Shown piece by piece: positions 1 to 7,071 of a DNA stretch of 32,198 nucleotides. The translations under genes were made by a program, and so were the position numbers. Origin of the DNA: DATMNR01 sp963702765 (GTDB lineage: Bacteria > Chloroflexota > Ktedonobacteria > Ktedonobacterales > Ktedonobacteraceae). The notes below the pieces were generated by a model. That model saw nothing but the letters and a program-made list of their open reading frames with translations, was not told where the DNA came from and searched no databases. The stretch is from assembly GCA_963702765.1 (NCBI GenBank), contig CAVPEB010000046.1:1-32198 (forward strand). The letters are read 5' to 3'. Each line of letters opens with the position of its first letter. Position 1 is the first letter of the stretch.

Positions 1-46
1 GTCTACCTCCAACAAGAAATAACACACCTCCTTTGTTATAGAAAAC

Positions 47-1219
47 TCAACTGTACTTCTTTAAGAAACGCTCCATACGAACCAGAGCCTCTTCAAGCTT
101 ATCGTAAGCTGTACAATACGCGCAACGTATATACCCTTGACCACTGGCGCCAAAAGAGCTGCCTGGTACGACTGCAACCTGCTCTTCCTTGAGCAACTTT
201 TCGGCAAATTCCTCATCCCCCATACCAGAAACTTCAATAGACGGGAAAGCATAAAAAGCCCCACGAGGTTCGCAACAGGTTAATCCAATGCGATTAAGGC
301 CATCGACAAACATACGGCGGCGGCGGGCATAATCATCGTGCATCATCTGTACATCTGCCTCACCATGGCGTAAAGCCTCCAATGCAGCTTCCTGTGGCGC
401 TGTACCGGCACACATAATGGCATATTGATGAACTTTTAGCATAGCTTCTAAAATATTCGCAGGGGCGGCAACATAGCCAATACGCCATCCTGTCATAGCA
501 TAGGCCTTAGAAAATCCATCCAGCAAGACGGTTCTTTCACGCATGCCAGGCATCGCAGCAATACTTATATGCTCAGCATTGTAGACGAGACGACTATATA
601 CTTCATCAATGGCTACAAGCACATCTCGCTCTATAGCAAGTTTCGCAATGCCCTCCAGTTCAGTCTTTGACACAACAGCGCCAGTAGGATTGTTAGGATT
701 CCCAATCAGTATCATCTTCGTACGCGGGGTAACTGCTGCTACAATCTCATCAGCTCGCACTCCAAAATCATACTTTGCATATGTTGGGACGGGTACAGGC
801 TCACCTCCTGCGAAGATAATATCAGCTTCATAGGCTACATAACCTGGATCGGGAGAAATGACCTCGTCGCCAGGATCAATAAGTGTGCGCATAGCAAGAT
901 CTACACCCTCGCTCACGCCCACTGTAACGAGAATTTCAGTTTTTGGATCATAAGTAAGCCCATAACGACGATACAACATAGCAGCTATTTCTTCACGCAA
1001 TTCTAATATGCCGTAATTCGATGTGTAGCGTGTATGGCCCAATTCAATAGAACGAATGCCAGCCTGGCGAATATGCTCTGGAGTAACGAAATCCGGTTCA
1101 CCTACACCCAGTGAAATCACATCTGGCATAGTGTTAATAATATCAAAAAATTTGCGAATACCTGATGGCTTTACTTTGCGCACTCGCTGCGACAGTACTT
1201 CTCGTTTGAGCGTATCCAT
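47..1219 (-). CDS. Class I/II PLP-dependent aminotransferase
   Basis: A 390-residue fold-type I aminotransferase, a soluble enzyme that moves an amino group between an amino acid and a 2-oxoacid. The family signatures are in order: GNPNNPTG (about residues 173-180), the cofactor aspartate in AIDEVYS (D205), and the Schiff-base lysine in GFSKAYAMTGWRIGY (K238). A carboxylate-binding arginine probably lies in the C-terminal segment YIRCAY. Length and the start MDTLKREVLSQRV match full-length members. Overall it resembles the aspartate/PatA-like branch, but the donor substrate cannot be fixed from sequence alone. It is divergent from the nucleoside hydrolase across a gap of about 170 bp. No operon partner is visible inside the window. 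Confidence 0.93.
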   Translation of the reverse strand: MDTLKREVLSQRVRKVKPSGIRKFFDIINTMPDVISLGVGEPDFVTPEHIRQAGIRSIELGHTRYTSNYGILELREEIAAMLYRRYGLTYDPKTEILVTVGVSEGVDLAMRTLIDPGDEVISPDPGYVAYEADIIFAGGEPVPVPTYAKYDFGVRADEIVAAVTPRTKMILIGNPNNPTGAVVSKTELEGIAKLAIERDVLVAIDEVYSRLVYNAEHISIAAMPGMRERTVLLDGFSKAYAMTGWRIGYVAAPANILEAMLKVHQYAIMCAGTAPQEAALEALRHGEADVQMMHDDYARRRRMFVDGLNRIGLTCCEPRGAFYAFPSIEVSGMGDEEFAEKLLKEEQVAVVPGSSFGASGQGYIRCAYCTAYDKLEEALVRMERFLKKYS

Positions 1220-1385
1220 AGATGAGTTACCCTTTCATTTTTGATCGAGCTGCCAACGGCTACAACACCATTGTTGCCTGTTTCTGAACTACTGTGGTAG
1301 TCTAAGGAAAACGCATTTGGCATCGATCTAGCCTCAAGCTCTTATTCAACCTCTTACGTTTCAATGTAACATAAAGAGAGATACA

Positions 1386-2336
1386 TTGACAATGAGCCAG
1401 GTAGCATCAATATCGCAAAAAGAAGCAAGCCAATTTAACTCAAAAAAATATAAGGTTATAATTGATACCGATATTGGTGATGATATTGATGATGCTCTTG
1501 CCCTGGCATTGGCTCTATGTTCACCAGAAATTGATTTACTGGGAGTGACGACAGTTTTCGGCGATACACAAAGACGTGCATATCTTGCGGCTCACATTCT
1601 GGAAGTTTACCAGCATAAGGAAATTCCTGTTGCTGCAGGTCAACAAACTCCACTCATGTACAGACATAGACCCTCTGGCGTACCGCAGGCATCGATACTC
1701 GATCCATGCATATCAAATGACACGCTTAGTCGATTGACTGCCCCTGAGCTGATCATTGAGACTTCTATGGCACACCATGGTGCTATCACTCTTTTCTGCC
1801 TCGGTCCACTTACTAATATTGCTACAGCTCTTTTGATTGAACCACGTCTATTTCTGGCCATAAACAATATTGTTATGATTGGAGGGACTACAGGCATTCC
1901 TTTGCCAGAATGGAATATGCGAAGTGATGCCCAAGCGGCGAAGATTGTACTGGCGTCCGGGATTCCAATCACACTTTTGGGATGGAATGTTACCATGCGA
2001 TGCCAGCTGCGTGAGAGCGATATCGAGAATTTACATTACCAACATTCTCCACAAACACATCTACTCAGCCAATTGCTCGCAGTCTGGCAAAGACATCGTC
2101 CTCGTTGGCATCCAAGGTTACCTTTTTTACATGATGCTTTATCGATTGTTGCCTTGTGTGCACCAGAACTCTTTCAGTTTGAAGTTATGACCGTGCGAGT
2201 GTTTACACGCGGATTTTTAAAGGGATGCATGTTGCCACGCATAATTGATGGACCTTTGATACACGGGGCTACCCGTGTAAAGAGTGCGGAAGTACGTGAA
2301 TGGATTATGCAGAGGTTACTAAACTTAGCAACGTAA
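1386..2336 (+). CDS. Inosine/uridine-preferring nucleoside hydrolase
   Basis: A nucleoside N-ribohydrolase (IUNH family) of about 315 residues that splits ribonucleosides into base plus ribose for salvage. The calcium-binding N-terminal motif DTDIGDDIDDALAL is present at residues 27-40. The family's later landmarks are also seen: an LGPLTNIATAL stretch and a C-terminal LHDAL whose His and Asp match the active-site pair. Start choice is open. The frame opens at a TTG (1386), with an ATG two codons later (1392); the purine-rich AAAGAGAG ending near 1380 lies about 5 nt from the TTG and 11 nt from the ATG. Base preference cannot be assigned. The gene is followed by the 9-bp repeat clusters and then the convergent cysteine desulfurase. 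Confidence 0.92.
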   Translation: MTMSQVASISQKEASQFNSKKYKVIIDTDIGDDIDDALALALALCSPEIDLLGVTTVFGDTQRRAYLAAHILEVYQHKEIPVAAGQQTPLMYRHRPSGVPQASILDPCISNDTLSRLTAPELIIETSMAHHGAITLFCLGPLTNIATALLIEPRLFLAINNIVMIGGTTGIPLPEWNMRSDAQAAKIVLASGIPITLLGWNVTMRCQLRESDIENLHYQHSPQTHLLSQLLAVWQRHRPRWHPRLPFLHDALSIVALCAPELFQFEVMTVRVFTRGFLKGCMLPRIIDGPLIHGATRVKSAEVREWIMQRLLNLAT

Positions 2337-2361
2337 GAAATGCAGAGACAGATTATACTGG

Positions 2362-2604
2362 TAATACAAGTGTTACAACTGATGCAAACATTCTTGATGA
2401 AAGGACACTTTATTGTTGATTTTACAATATTGCCCTGTTACAAGTGATGCAACTGATGCAAACGTGATCATACTTATCACAAAATACGTTTTTCCACTCT
2501 TCAACAATCAAAAATATGCTCAAACTCAAAGCCAGTATGGCGAATGGTCAACAATTCTCAAAACTACCTGTTACAAGTGATGCAACTGATGCAAACGTTA
2601 CAAA
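2362..2604. repeat. Three clusters of 9-bp tandem units (TGNTRCAAN)
   Basis: The 302-bp gap between the two convergent genes holds no ORF of note but has three short arrays with an exact 9-bp period. Cluster 1 (2362-2388) is TAATACAAG, TGTTACAAC, TGATGCAAA. Cluster 2 (2436-2462) is TGTTACAAG, TGATGCAAC, TGATGCAAA. Cluster 3 (2569-2604) repeats cluster 2 and adds CGTTACAAA. Clusters 2 and 3 share 32 identical bases (2434-2465 and 2567-2598), with spacing between cluster starts of 74 and 133 bp. Related units recur in inverted orientation at 17439-17483. The function is unknown; the form resembles iterons or arrayed protein-binding sites. Confidence 0.85.
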
Positions 2605-2638
2605 TACTGATCTTCCAACACGCCATAGTAATTCAACC

Positions 2639-3787
2639 TTAACGAAGTTGGCGCAACTTTTCGATTATTCCCGGTAGCACTGCCAACAAGGTATCCACAT
2701 CCTCTTCAGTATTACCTTTACCCAACGTTAAGCGGAGACTACCGTGCGCTAGCTCGACTGGAACATGCATTGCTAGCAATACATGTGATGGATCAACCGA
2801 TCCTGATGTACAAGCTGAACCAGTAGAAACGGCTATACCAAGCAAATCAAGGTTTAGTAGGATCGATTCACCTTCGACACCTTGAATGACGAAACTGGCA
2901 TTATTGAAGAGACGTTCTGTAGGATGGCCAGTCAATTGACTACCCGGAATAGCCAATACTCCAGCTATCAAACGATCTCGAAGGGATGTAATTCGAGGCT
3001 GTACCTCTGGCAAGTCTTCATACGCCAAACGTAAAGCTGTTGCAGCACCTACAATTCCTGCCACGTTTTCTGTACCTGCGCGCTTACCTCGTTCCTGTGA
3101 ACCACCCTGGAGTTGCGGTAGAATGCGCATACCTTGTCGAGCATACAGAATACCCACACCTTTAGGGCCATAGAATTTGTGGGCAGAGAGTGAAAGCAAA
3201 TCGGCGTTTAGCTCAGTAACATTCAGCGGTAGAGAACCACATGCCTGAACAGCATCAACATGGAATGGAATTTTTCTGGCGCGGCAAATGCGGCCAATCT
3301 CGGCAATTGGCTCAATAGTCCCAACCTCATTGTTAGCATACATGATAGAGACAAGGATAGTTTGATCCGTGATCGCACGGCCGATATCGTCAGGATCTAC
3401 TCGACCATACATGTCAACCGGTACATAGGTGGTTTTAAAGCCGAAACGTTCCAGGTACTGGCACGTATGCAACACAGCATGATGTTCTATAGGTGAGGTA
3501 ATTACATGATTACCTTTCTTTTGCGATGCAAATGCCATCCCCTTGATTGCAAGATTATCACTTTCAGAACCGCAGCCTGTGAAAGTGACTTCGGTTGGAC
3601 GACAACTAAGGATATCGGCAACTTGCTCACGCGCACTATCAATAGCTTGCATGGCATGACGACCTAGTGTATAGATACTACTCGCATTACCATATTCAGA
3701 AGTGAAGTAAGGTAACATAGTATCTAACACACGCTTATCGAGCGCGGTAGTGGCAGCATGATCGAGATATATAGTACGTTCCGGCAT
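2639..3787 (-). CDS. Cysteine desulfurase (NifS/IscS family)
   Basis: A PLP enzyme of 382 residues that takes sulfur from L-cysteine to give alanine and an enzyme persulfide, supplying Fe-S clusters, tRNA thiolation and other sulfur acceptors. It begins YLDHAATTALD, typical of the family. EHHAV (101-105) carries the active-site His, SAHKFYGPKG (201-210) contains the PLP lysine K204, and STGSACTSGS (321-330) contains the mobile-loop persulfide cysteine C326. RGTxN-type residues appear as RAGTENVAG. All catalytic elements are intact. No IscU or MnmA gene is adjacent. LarE, another sulfur-transfer enzyme, lies about 1 kb upstream on the same strand, separated by a long palindrome and the His-rich gene. 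Confidence 0.94.
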   Translation of the reverse strand: MPERTIYLDHAATTALDKRVLDTMLPYFTSEYGNASSIYTLGRHAMQAIDSAREQVADILSCRPTEVTFTGCGSESDNLAIKGMAFASQKKGNHVITSPIEHHAVLHTCQYLERFGFKTTYVPVDMYGRVDPDDIGRAITDQTILVSIMYANNEVGTIEPIAEIGRICRARKIPFHVDAVQACGSLPLNVTELNADLLSLSAHKFYGPKGVGILYARQGMRILPQLQGGSQERGKRAGTENVAGIVGAATALRLAYEDLPEVQPRITSLRDRLIAGVLAIPGSQLTGHPTERLFNNASFVIQGVEGESILLNLDLLGIAVSTGSACTSGSVDPSHVLLAMHVPVELAHGSLRLTLGKGNTEEDVDTLLAVLPGIIEKLRQLR

Positions 3788-3890
3788 TGAGTATTATTCC
3801 TGTTAACGGCGTTTGCTTGAGTCCAAGTTACAATTTTTCGCACCTTCTATTGTATCACAGGTGTGTCCGGAAGTTACTCTTCTTCACACT

Positions 3891-3944
3891 GCATTGAAGG
3901 AGGCTGTTTGCGGCAATATTGCCGCAAACAGCCTCCTTCAATGC
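3891..3944. repeat. 54-bp perfect palindrome, no loop
   Basis: Two 27-base arms (3891-3917 and 3918-3944) are exact reverse complements with no spacer; the match stops at both ends (T at 3890 and T at 3945). It lies between the 3' end of the His-rich gene and the start of the cysteine desulfurase, both on the minus strand. In RNA it would fold into a very stable hairpin. Neither side has a clear T-tract, so a simple intrinsic terminator is not well supported. It could still be a processing or attenuation hairpin, a protein-binding site or a small transposed palindrome. Confidence 0.9.
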
Positions 3945-4001
3945 TCATAGATCAATTATTGTTCACCAACTCTGGAAAAGGGTTAGTAGGTAGTATAGCG
4001 T

Positions 4002-4598
4002 TTATTCACCTGCTGGCCAATTAAAGCTGGTATCAGGAGTTATTTTTGGACTATTATACGCGATAGTTATAACCTGATGAGGCTGCAGGACAAGCTGATT
4101 AAAATTTTCGGTAACCTGTTTTCCATCGACATAAATTGTCCAGCCTGTAGATGAAGCAAGCTCATTTTGGTATCCTAATGAATTAAAAGATTGTCCCCAG
4201 ATATCGAGGAAGTTACCCAGGGTTGGGGTTCCCTGGTTGGGAAATTCAATATGTACCACCCCATCGCTGGTATGTGTGTGCAACCAATAGAAGCAGGATT
4301 GGTCTGATGCTATACCAATGCCCTGAGGAATAGCTACTTGCTTGCCGTTAATATAAATAGTTAAGTGTGCGTGAATATGATAGGCAGTTTGCTCCAATGC
4401 ATCGCAATAAATCCCATCAACAGGAGGATAAGCGGAATTAACAACTTGTTCAGTTGGCGTAGCCTGATTCTGTGCTGACGCGTTGTTATGTGAATTCGAA
4501 TATACCGCAAAAGAGACCGCAGCAACAACCAATACTGCAACCGCAACGAGGCTACCTATCGAGAATACGTTTATTACGAGTAGCTCGCCGCTTCGCAT
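4002..4598 (-). CDS. Membrane-anchored protein with HxHxH / HTH...H motifs (3' part of a frameshifted gene)
   Basis: The 198-codon frame has a strong membrane segment at residues 11-32, followed by a polar linker and an extracytoplasmic domain. The domain carries H74-x-H76-x-H78, then WLHTHT (H107, H109) and VHIEFP (H116), a layout that suggests metal binding. I recognise the general form from Chloroflexota and Actinobacteria but know no demonstrated function. The frame's first codons (MRSGELLVIN) look unnatural. The membrane anchor reads smoothly from the preceding frame, 4552-4800, if one base is skipped near 4570-4580. The likely original protein is therefore a cytoplasmic basic tail, one membrane span and an outer His-rich domain. 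It sits just downstream of LarE on the same strand. Confidence 0.75.
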   Translation of the reverse strand: MRSGELLVINVFSIGSLVAVAVLVVAAVSFAVYSNSHNNASAQNQATPTEQVVNSAYPPVDGIYCDALEQTAYHIHAHLTIYINGKQVAIPQGIGIASDQSCFYWLHTHTSDGVVHIEFPNQGTPTLGNFLDIWGQSFNSLGYQNELASSTGWTIYVDGKQVTENFNQLVLQPHQVITIAYNSPKITPDTSFNWPAGE

Positions 4599-4800
4599 TC
4601 AACTGGCGCTGTCTTTCTTCTTCACGTCTCTCTTGCTTCATAGCCTGACGAGTCGGCTGTTTGGTCGCTGAATTGCTCTGCTTCACAGTACCACTGGCTA
4701 TTTGTTTATTCGCCGGACTAGCTTGCTTGGCATTCTGGTTGTTTGATTGTTTATTTGCACCTTGTCCCTGCTTCGACGTTTGTTTGCTCATGGAATCCAT
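4552..4800 (-). CDS. Basic Lys/Gln-rich cytoplasmic tail (5' part of the same frameshifted gene)
   Basis: This is an 82-residue low-complexity frame rich in Gln, Lys, Asn and Arg, ending KRRATRNKRILDR then TAG at 4552. Such tails, with a basic cluster just before a hydrophobic stretch, usually precede a membrane anchor. Here the anchor lies in the overlapping +1 frame (4598-4002). An extra A in the AAA near 4574 would explain the break. It starts 17 bp after the LarE stop codon on the same strand, suggesting cotranscription. It could also be a real free-standing small protein, but the fit with the next frame makes that less likely. Confidence 0.6.
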   Translation of the reverse strand: MDSMSKQTSKQGQGANKQSNNQNAKQASPANKQIASGTVKQSNSATKQPTRQAMKQERREEERQRQLNAKRRATRNKRILDR

Positions 4801-4817
4801 CCAACTTTCAAAAATTT

Positions 4818-5684
4818 TTAGGCTTTCTTCTTATAGAAGCTCTCGTTCATACTGCCGGTACGATATCCTAAAAGATCAACGGTCACATACGTGTAACCAA
4901 TTTTGCGCAAACCATCAGTGACAACGCGACTTGTCTGATCTTCGAACAAACGCGGAAGTTCTGCACGCTCGACTTCGATACGTGCAATTTTGTCATGATG
5001 CCGTACACGCACCTGGCGAAAACCAAGATCTCGCAGCAATTTTTCTGCTTTATAAATCATTTGCAATGTAGCTATATCAACCTTATTTCCATAAGGAATA
5101 CGTGAAGAGAAGCAAGCCATTGCTGGTTTATTCCAGACTGGCACCCCTAACAGGCGAGCCACAGCACGTATTTCGCGTTTACCCATGCCAGCCTCTTTAA
5201 GAGGGCCGCGAACACTAAATTCACGTGCTGCTCGTTGTCCAGGACGGAAATCGCCATCGTCGTCTTTATTAACTCCATATGCGATATGGCGCAGGTTATA
5301 CTGTTTCGCCAATGGTTCCAGCCGGGTAAAGAGTTCTGTTTTACAGAAATAGCAGCGATTAAAATCATTAGCTACATAACGCTCATCTTCCAGTTCATGT
5401 GTTTCAAGCGTCATGACTGAAATACCCATTTGTTCTGCAACAGCCAGCGCTTCTTCAGTTTCTTCAACAGCATATGCTGGCGAGGAGGCTATTACACCGA
5501 AAGCTCGTGAACCCAATACATCGCAAGCAACCTTCAATAAGAGGGCACTATCGACCCCACCTGAATAGGCAACAAGCACCGACTCCATATCTCTCAAAAT
5601 TGATTGCAAGTGCTCATATTTAACCCGCGTTTCTGCATCGATTGCATTAACATCGTCGCTATTGACGTTGTGGGTATCCAGCAT
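4818..5684 (-). CDS. larE: LarE-type ATP-dependent sulfur transferase (PP-loop)
   Basis: A 288-residue PP-loop ATPase of the LarE family, which adenylates and thiolates the pyridinium dicarboxylate precursor of the nickel-pincer nucleotide cofactor of lactate racemase and relatives. The PP-loop SGGVDSALLL is at residues 41-50. Three cysteines stand out: C111 and C114 in RCYFCK, and C191 in MACFSSRIPYG, which is the position of the sacrificial cysteine in the family. The three-cysteine arrangement is the one linked to LarE enzymes that use an Fe-S cluster instead of sacrificing a cysteine; applying that here is inference. No larA, larB or larC lies in the window. The MocA-like gene is transcribed divergently from it. 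Confidence 0.88.
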   Translation of the reverse strand: MLDTHNVNSDDVNAIDAETRVKYEHLQSILRDMESVLVAYSGGVDSALLLKVACDVLGSRAFGVIASSPAYAVEETEEALAVAEQMGISVMTLETHELEDERYVANDFNRCYFCKTELFTRLEPLAKQYNLRHIAYGVNKDDDGDFRPGQRAAREFSVRGPLKEAGMGKREIRAVARLLGVPVWNKPAMACFSSRIPYGNKVDIATLQMIYKAEKLLRDLGFRQVRVRHHDKIARIEVERAELPRLFEDQTSRVVTDGLRKIGYTYVTVDLLGYRTGSMNESFYKKKA

Positions 5685-5871
5685 GATAATGTATTCTCCA
5701 GGATCAATCTAGGAAAGCAAGCATGATTCAAAACGTACTCAAGTTGTCAATCGTCACGCTCGAACTTTATGCATTCAGACGCCATTATAGCATTCAACAT
5801 CAAAATTAGCATCAACATGGGACTTATAATATCCATAAGCATTCAGAAACGCTGCTCTCGCTGTTCTTGCC

Positions 5872-5919
5872 CGTTCTGCCAACGCTGCTTCGCAGCTACC
5901 CTACGGGTCAGGCAGAACG
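5872..5919 (+). repeat. Three-way-junction palindromic element
   Basis: A 9-bp outer stem (CGTTCTGCC at 5872-5880, GGCAGAACG at 5911-5919) encloses two small hairpins. These are GCTGC-TTC-GCAGC (5884-5896) and ACCC-TAC-GGGT (5898-5908). All three helices are perfect and the unpaired joints are only 1-3 nt. The element lies in the leader of the MocA-like gene, about 70 nt before its start. It may be a structured leader RNA or, more likely, a dispersed REP-like intergenic element. No known riboswitch is recognised. Confidence 0.7.
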
Positions 5920-5929
5920 ATAGGCAGCT

Positions 5930-5953
5930 AGAAATATGCCGCGGTATATTTCT
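5930..5953. repeat. Near-perfect 24-bp palindrome in the MocA-like gene leader
   Basis: AGAAATAT and ATATTTCT flank a CCGCGG core; 22 of 24 positions are symmetric. It lies between the three-way element and the ribosome-binding site of the next gene, so it could be an operator or a leader hairpin. An in-frame ATG at 5936 falls inside it, which argues against that ATG being the start of the downstream gene. Confidence 0.6.
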
Positions 5954-5986
5954 CATCTGAATGCAAGGAAGTATAAGGAGATTCTC

Positions 5987-6652
5987 TTGAACACATCTCT
6001 TTCAAGCGCTGCGATTATACTGGCAGCAGGTAGTTCAAGTCGTATGGGTGGTGGTCGACATAAACTTTTGCTCCCATTAGATGATCGGCCAGTTCTCGTA
6101 CATGTCATAGATGCATCTCTTCAATCGCAGGCACGCCCTATCATTGTTGTATTGGGACATCAATCGGACGAGGTACGCTTACACATCGAGCAATATACAA
6201 ATCAAGAGCAGATTACACTTGTTGAAAATATCCACTATCAACAAGGTATGAGTAGTTCTCTACGTACAGGAATACAAACACTTCTAGCCAATGACTATAG
6301 GAATAAGCATAATTCCCATCAAATCGATAGCGCACTTATCGTACTTGGAGACCAACCTTTAATAACTCCTAAGATTATTGATGCTCTGATTACTACATAC
6401 CGATCTACTGGAAAAGCTATTGTTGCTCCACTCTATAAAGGCAAAAGAGGCAGCCCAGTCTTATTCGACAAGAGTTTGTTCACTGAACTGATTGAGGTAA
6501 CTGGAGACGAGGGTGGGCGAACCGTCCTGGAACGCCATCGTGATGCAGCGGAACTTGTAGAGATAGGAGATAGCCTGGCAAATTACGACGTTGACACATG
6601 GGAGGCTTACGAGCAAGTTGTGGAAGCATGGAAAGAGCAATCTAAGGAATAA
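5987..6652 (+). CDS. MocA/MobA-like nucleotidyltransferase
   Basis: About 221 residues with the NTP-transferase fold of molybdenum-cofactor nucleotidyltransferases. The nucleotide loop AAIILAAGSSSRMGG follows the start directly; a lysine (HKLLLPL) and the metal-binding segment LGDQPL come next. MocA members attach CMP to molybdopterin and MobA members attach GMP; small relatives act on other sugar or cofactor substrates, so the exact product is open. I choose the TTG at 5987, preceded by TAAGGAG at a good distance. The frame extends upstream to an ATG at 5936, but that codon lies inside a palindrome and adds a non-family N-terminus. The TPR gene follows 4 bp after the stop, indicating one operon. 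Confidence 0.85.
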   Translation: MNTSLSSAAIILAAGSSSRMGGGRHKLLLPLDDRPVLVHVIDASLQSQARPIIVVLGHQSDEVRLHIEQYTNQEQITLVENIHYQQGMSSSLRTGIQTLLANDYRNKHNSHQIDSALIVLGDQPLITPKIIDALITTYRSTGKAIVAPLYKGKRGSPVLFDKSLFTELIEVTGDEGGRTVLERHRDAAELVEIGDSLANYDVDTWEAYEQVVEAWKEQSKE

Positions 6653-6656
6653 ATAT

Positions 6657-7064
6657 ATGGAAAATCAAAATTCGCAGGAGACAGAGAAAATATTATCGGA
6701 AAGCAAGAAGAAACAGGCGCAATTCTGGTTGGAATATGGCCAGCAACTATCTGATTCAATTCGTTACACCGAAGCCCTTGCAGCTATAGAACGTGCTGTT
6801 TCCCTGGACGAAGCGAATGTGAAAGCCTTGTATGCAAAGGGAACTTGCCTGGCTATGCTAGCACGTTACGATGAAGCTTTAGAGGCATTTGAGCAATCTT
6901 TATTACTTGATGATCAATACGTACCTGCCTGGGATGGTAAGGCATGGGCTCTGGGAATTTTAGGAAGACAAACAGAAGCACTGGCGGCAGTCAATAGAGC
7001 GCTAGAGCTTGATCCAGAGCACTTTGATGCACAAAAACGCAAGCAACGCCTGATGAAGATGTAA
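6657..7064 (+). CDS. Small TPR-repeat protein
   Basis: A 135-residue soluble protein made almost wholly of tetratricopeptide repeats, a helical scaffold for protein-protein contacts. Three units can be traced at about residues 22-53, 56-87 and 90-121, with the usual small residues at A-helix and B-helix contact positions (for example ALYAKGTCLAMLARYDEALEAF). The ATG at 6657 is used because CTAAGGAAT precedes it; the frame is open further upstream but that part overlaps the previous gene. It is translationally close to the MocA-like gene. Its partner is unknown. The tnpB element begins within a few bases of its stop codon. Confidence 0.85.
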   Translation: MENQNSQETEKILSESKKKQAQFWLEYGQQLSDSIRYTEALAAIERAVSLDEANVKALYAKGTCLAMLARYDEALEAFEQSLLLDDQYVPAWDGKAWALGILGRQTEALAAVNRALELDPEHFDAQKRKQRLMKM

Positions 7065-7071
7065 TCCAACG

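Noticed and set aside
2362..2604. CRISPR array
   Set aside because: Units are 9 bp in direct contact, not repeats of 25-40 bp separated by unique spacers, and no cas genes are nearby.
3891..3944. Simple intrinsic terminator
   Set aside because: The hairpin is strong enough, but neither strand has a clear T-tract after it; termination is possible but not shown.
5936..5986. ATG at 5936 as the MocA-like start
   Set aside because: The codon is inside a palindrome and the added residues do not fit the family; TTG at 5987 has a good ribosome site.
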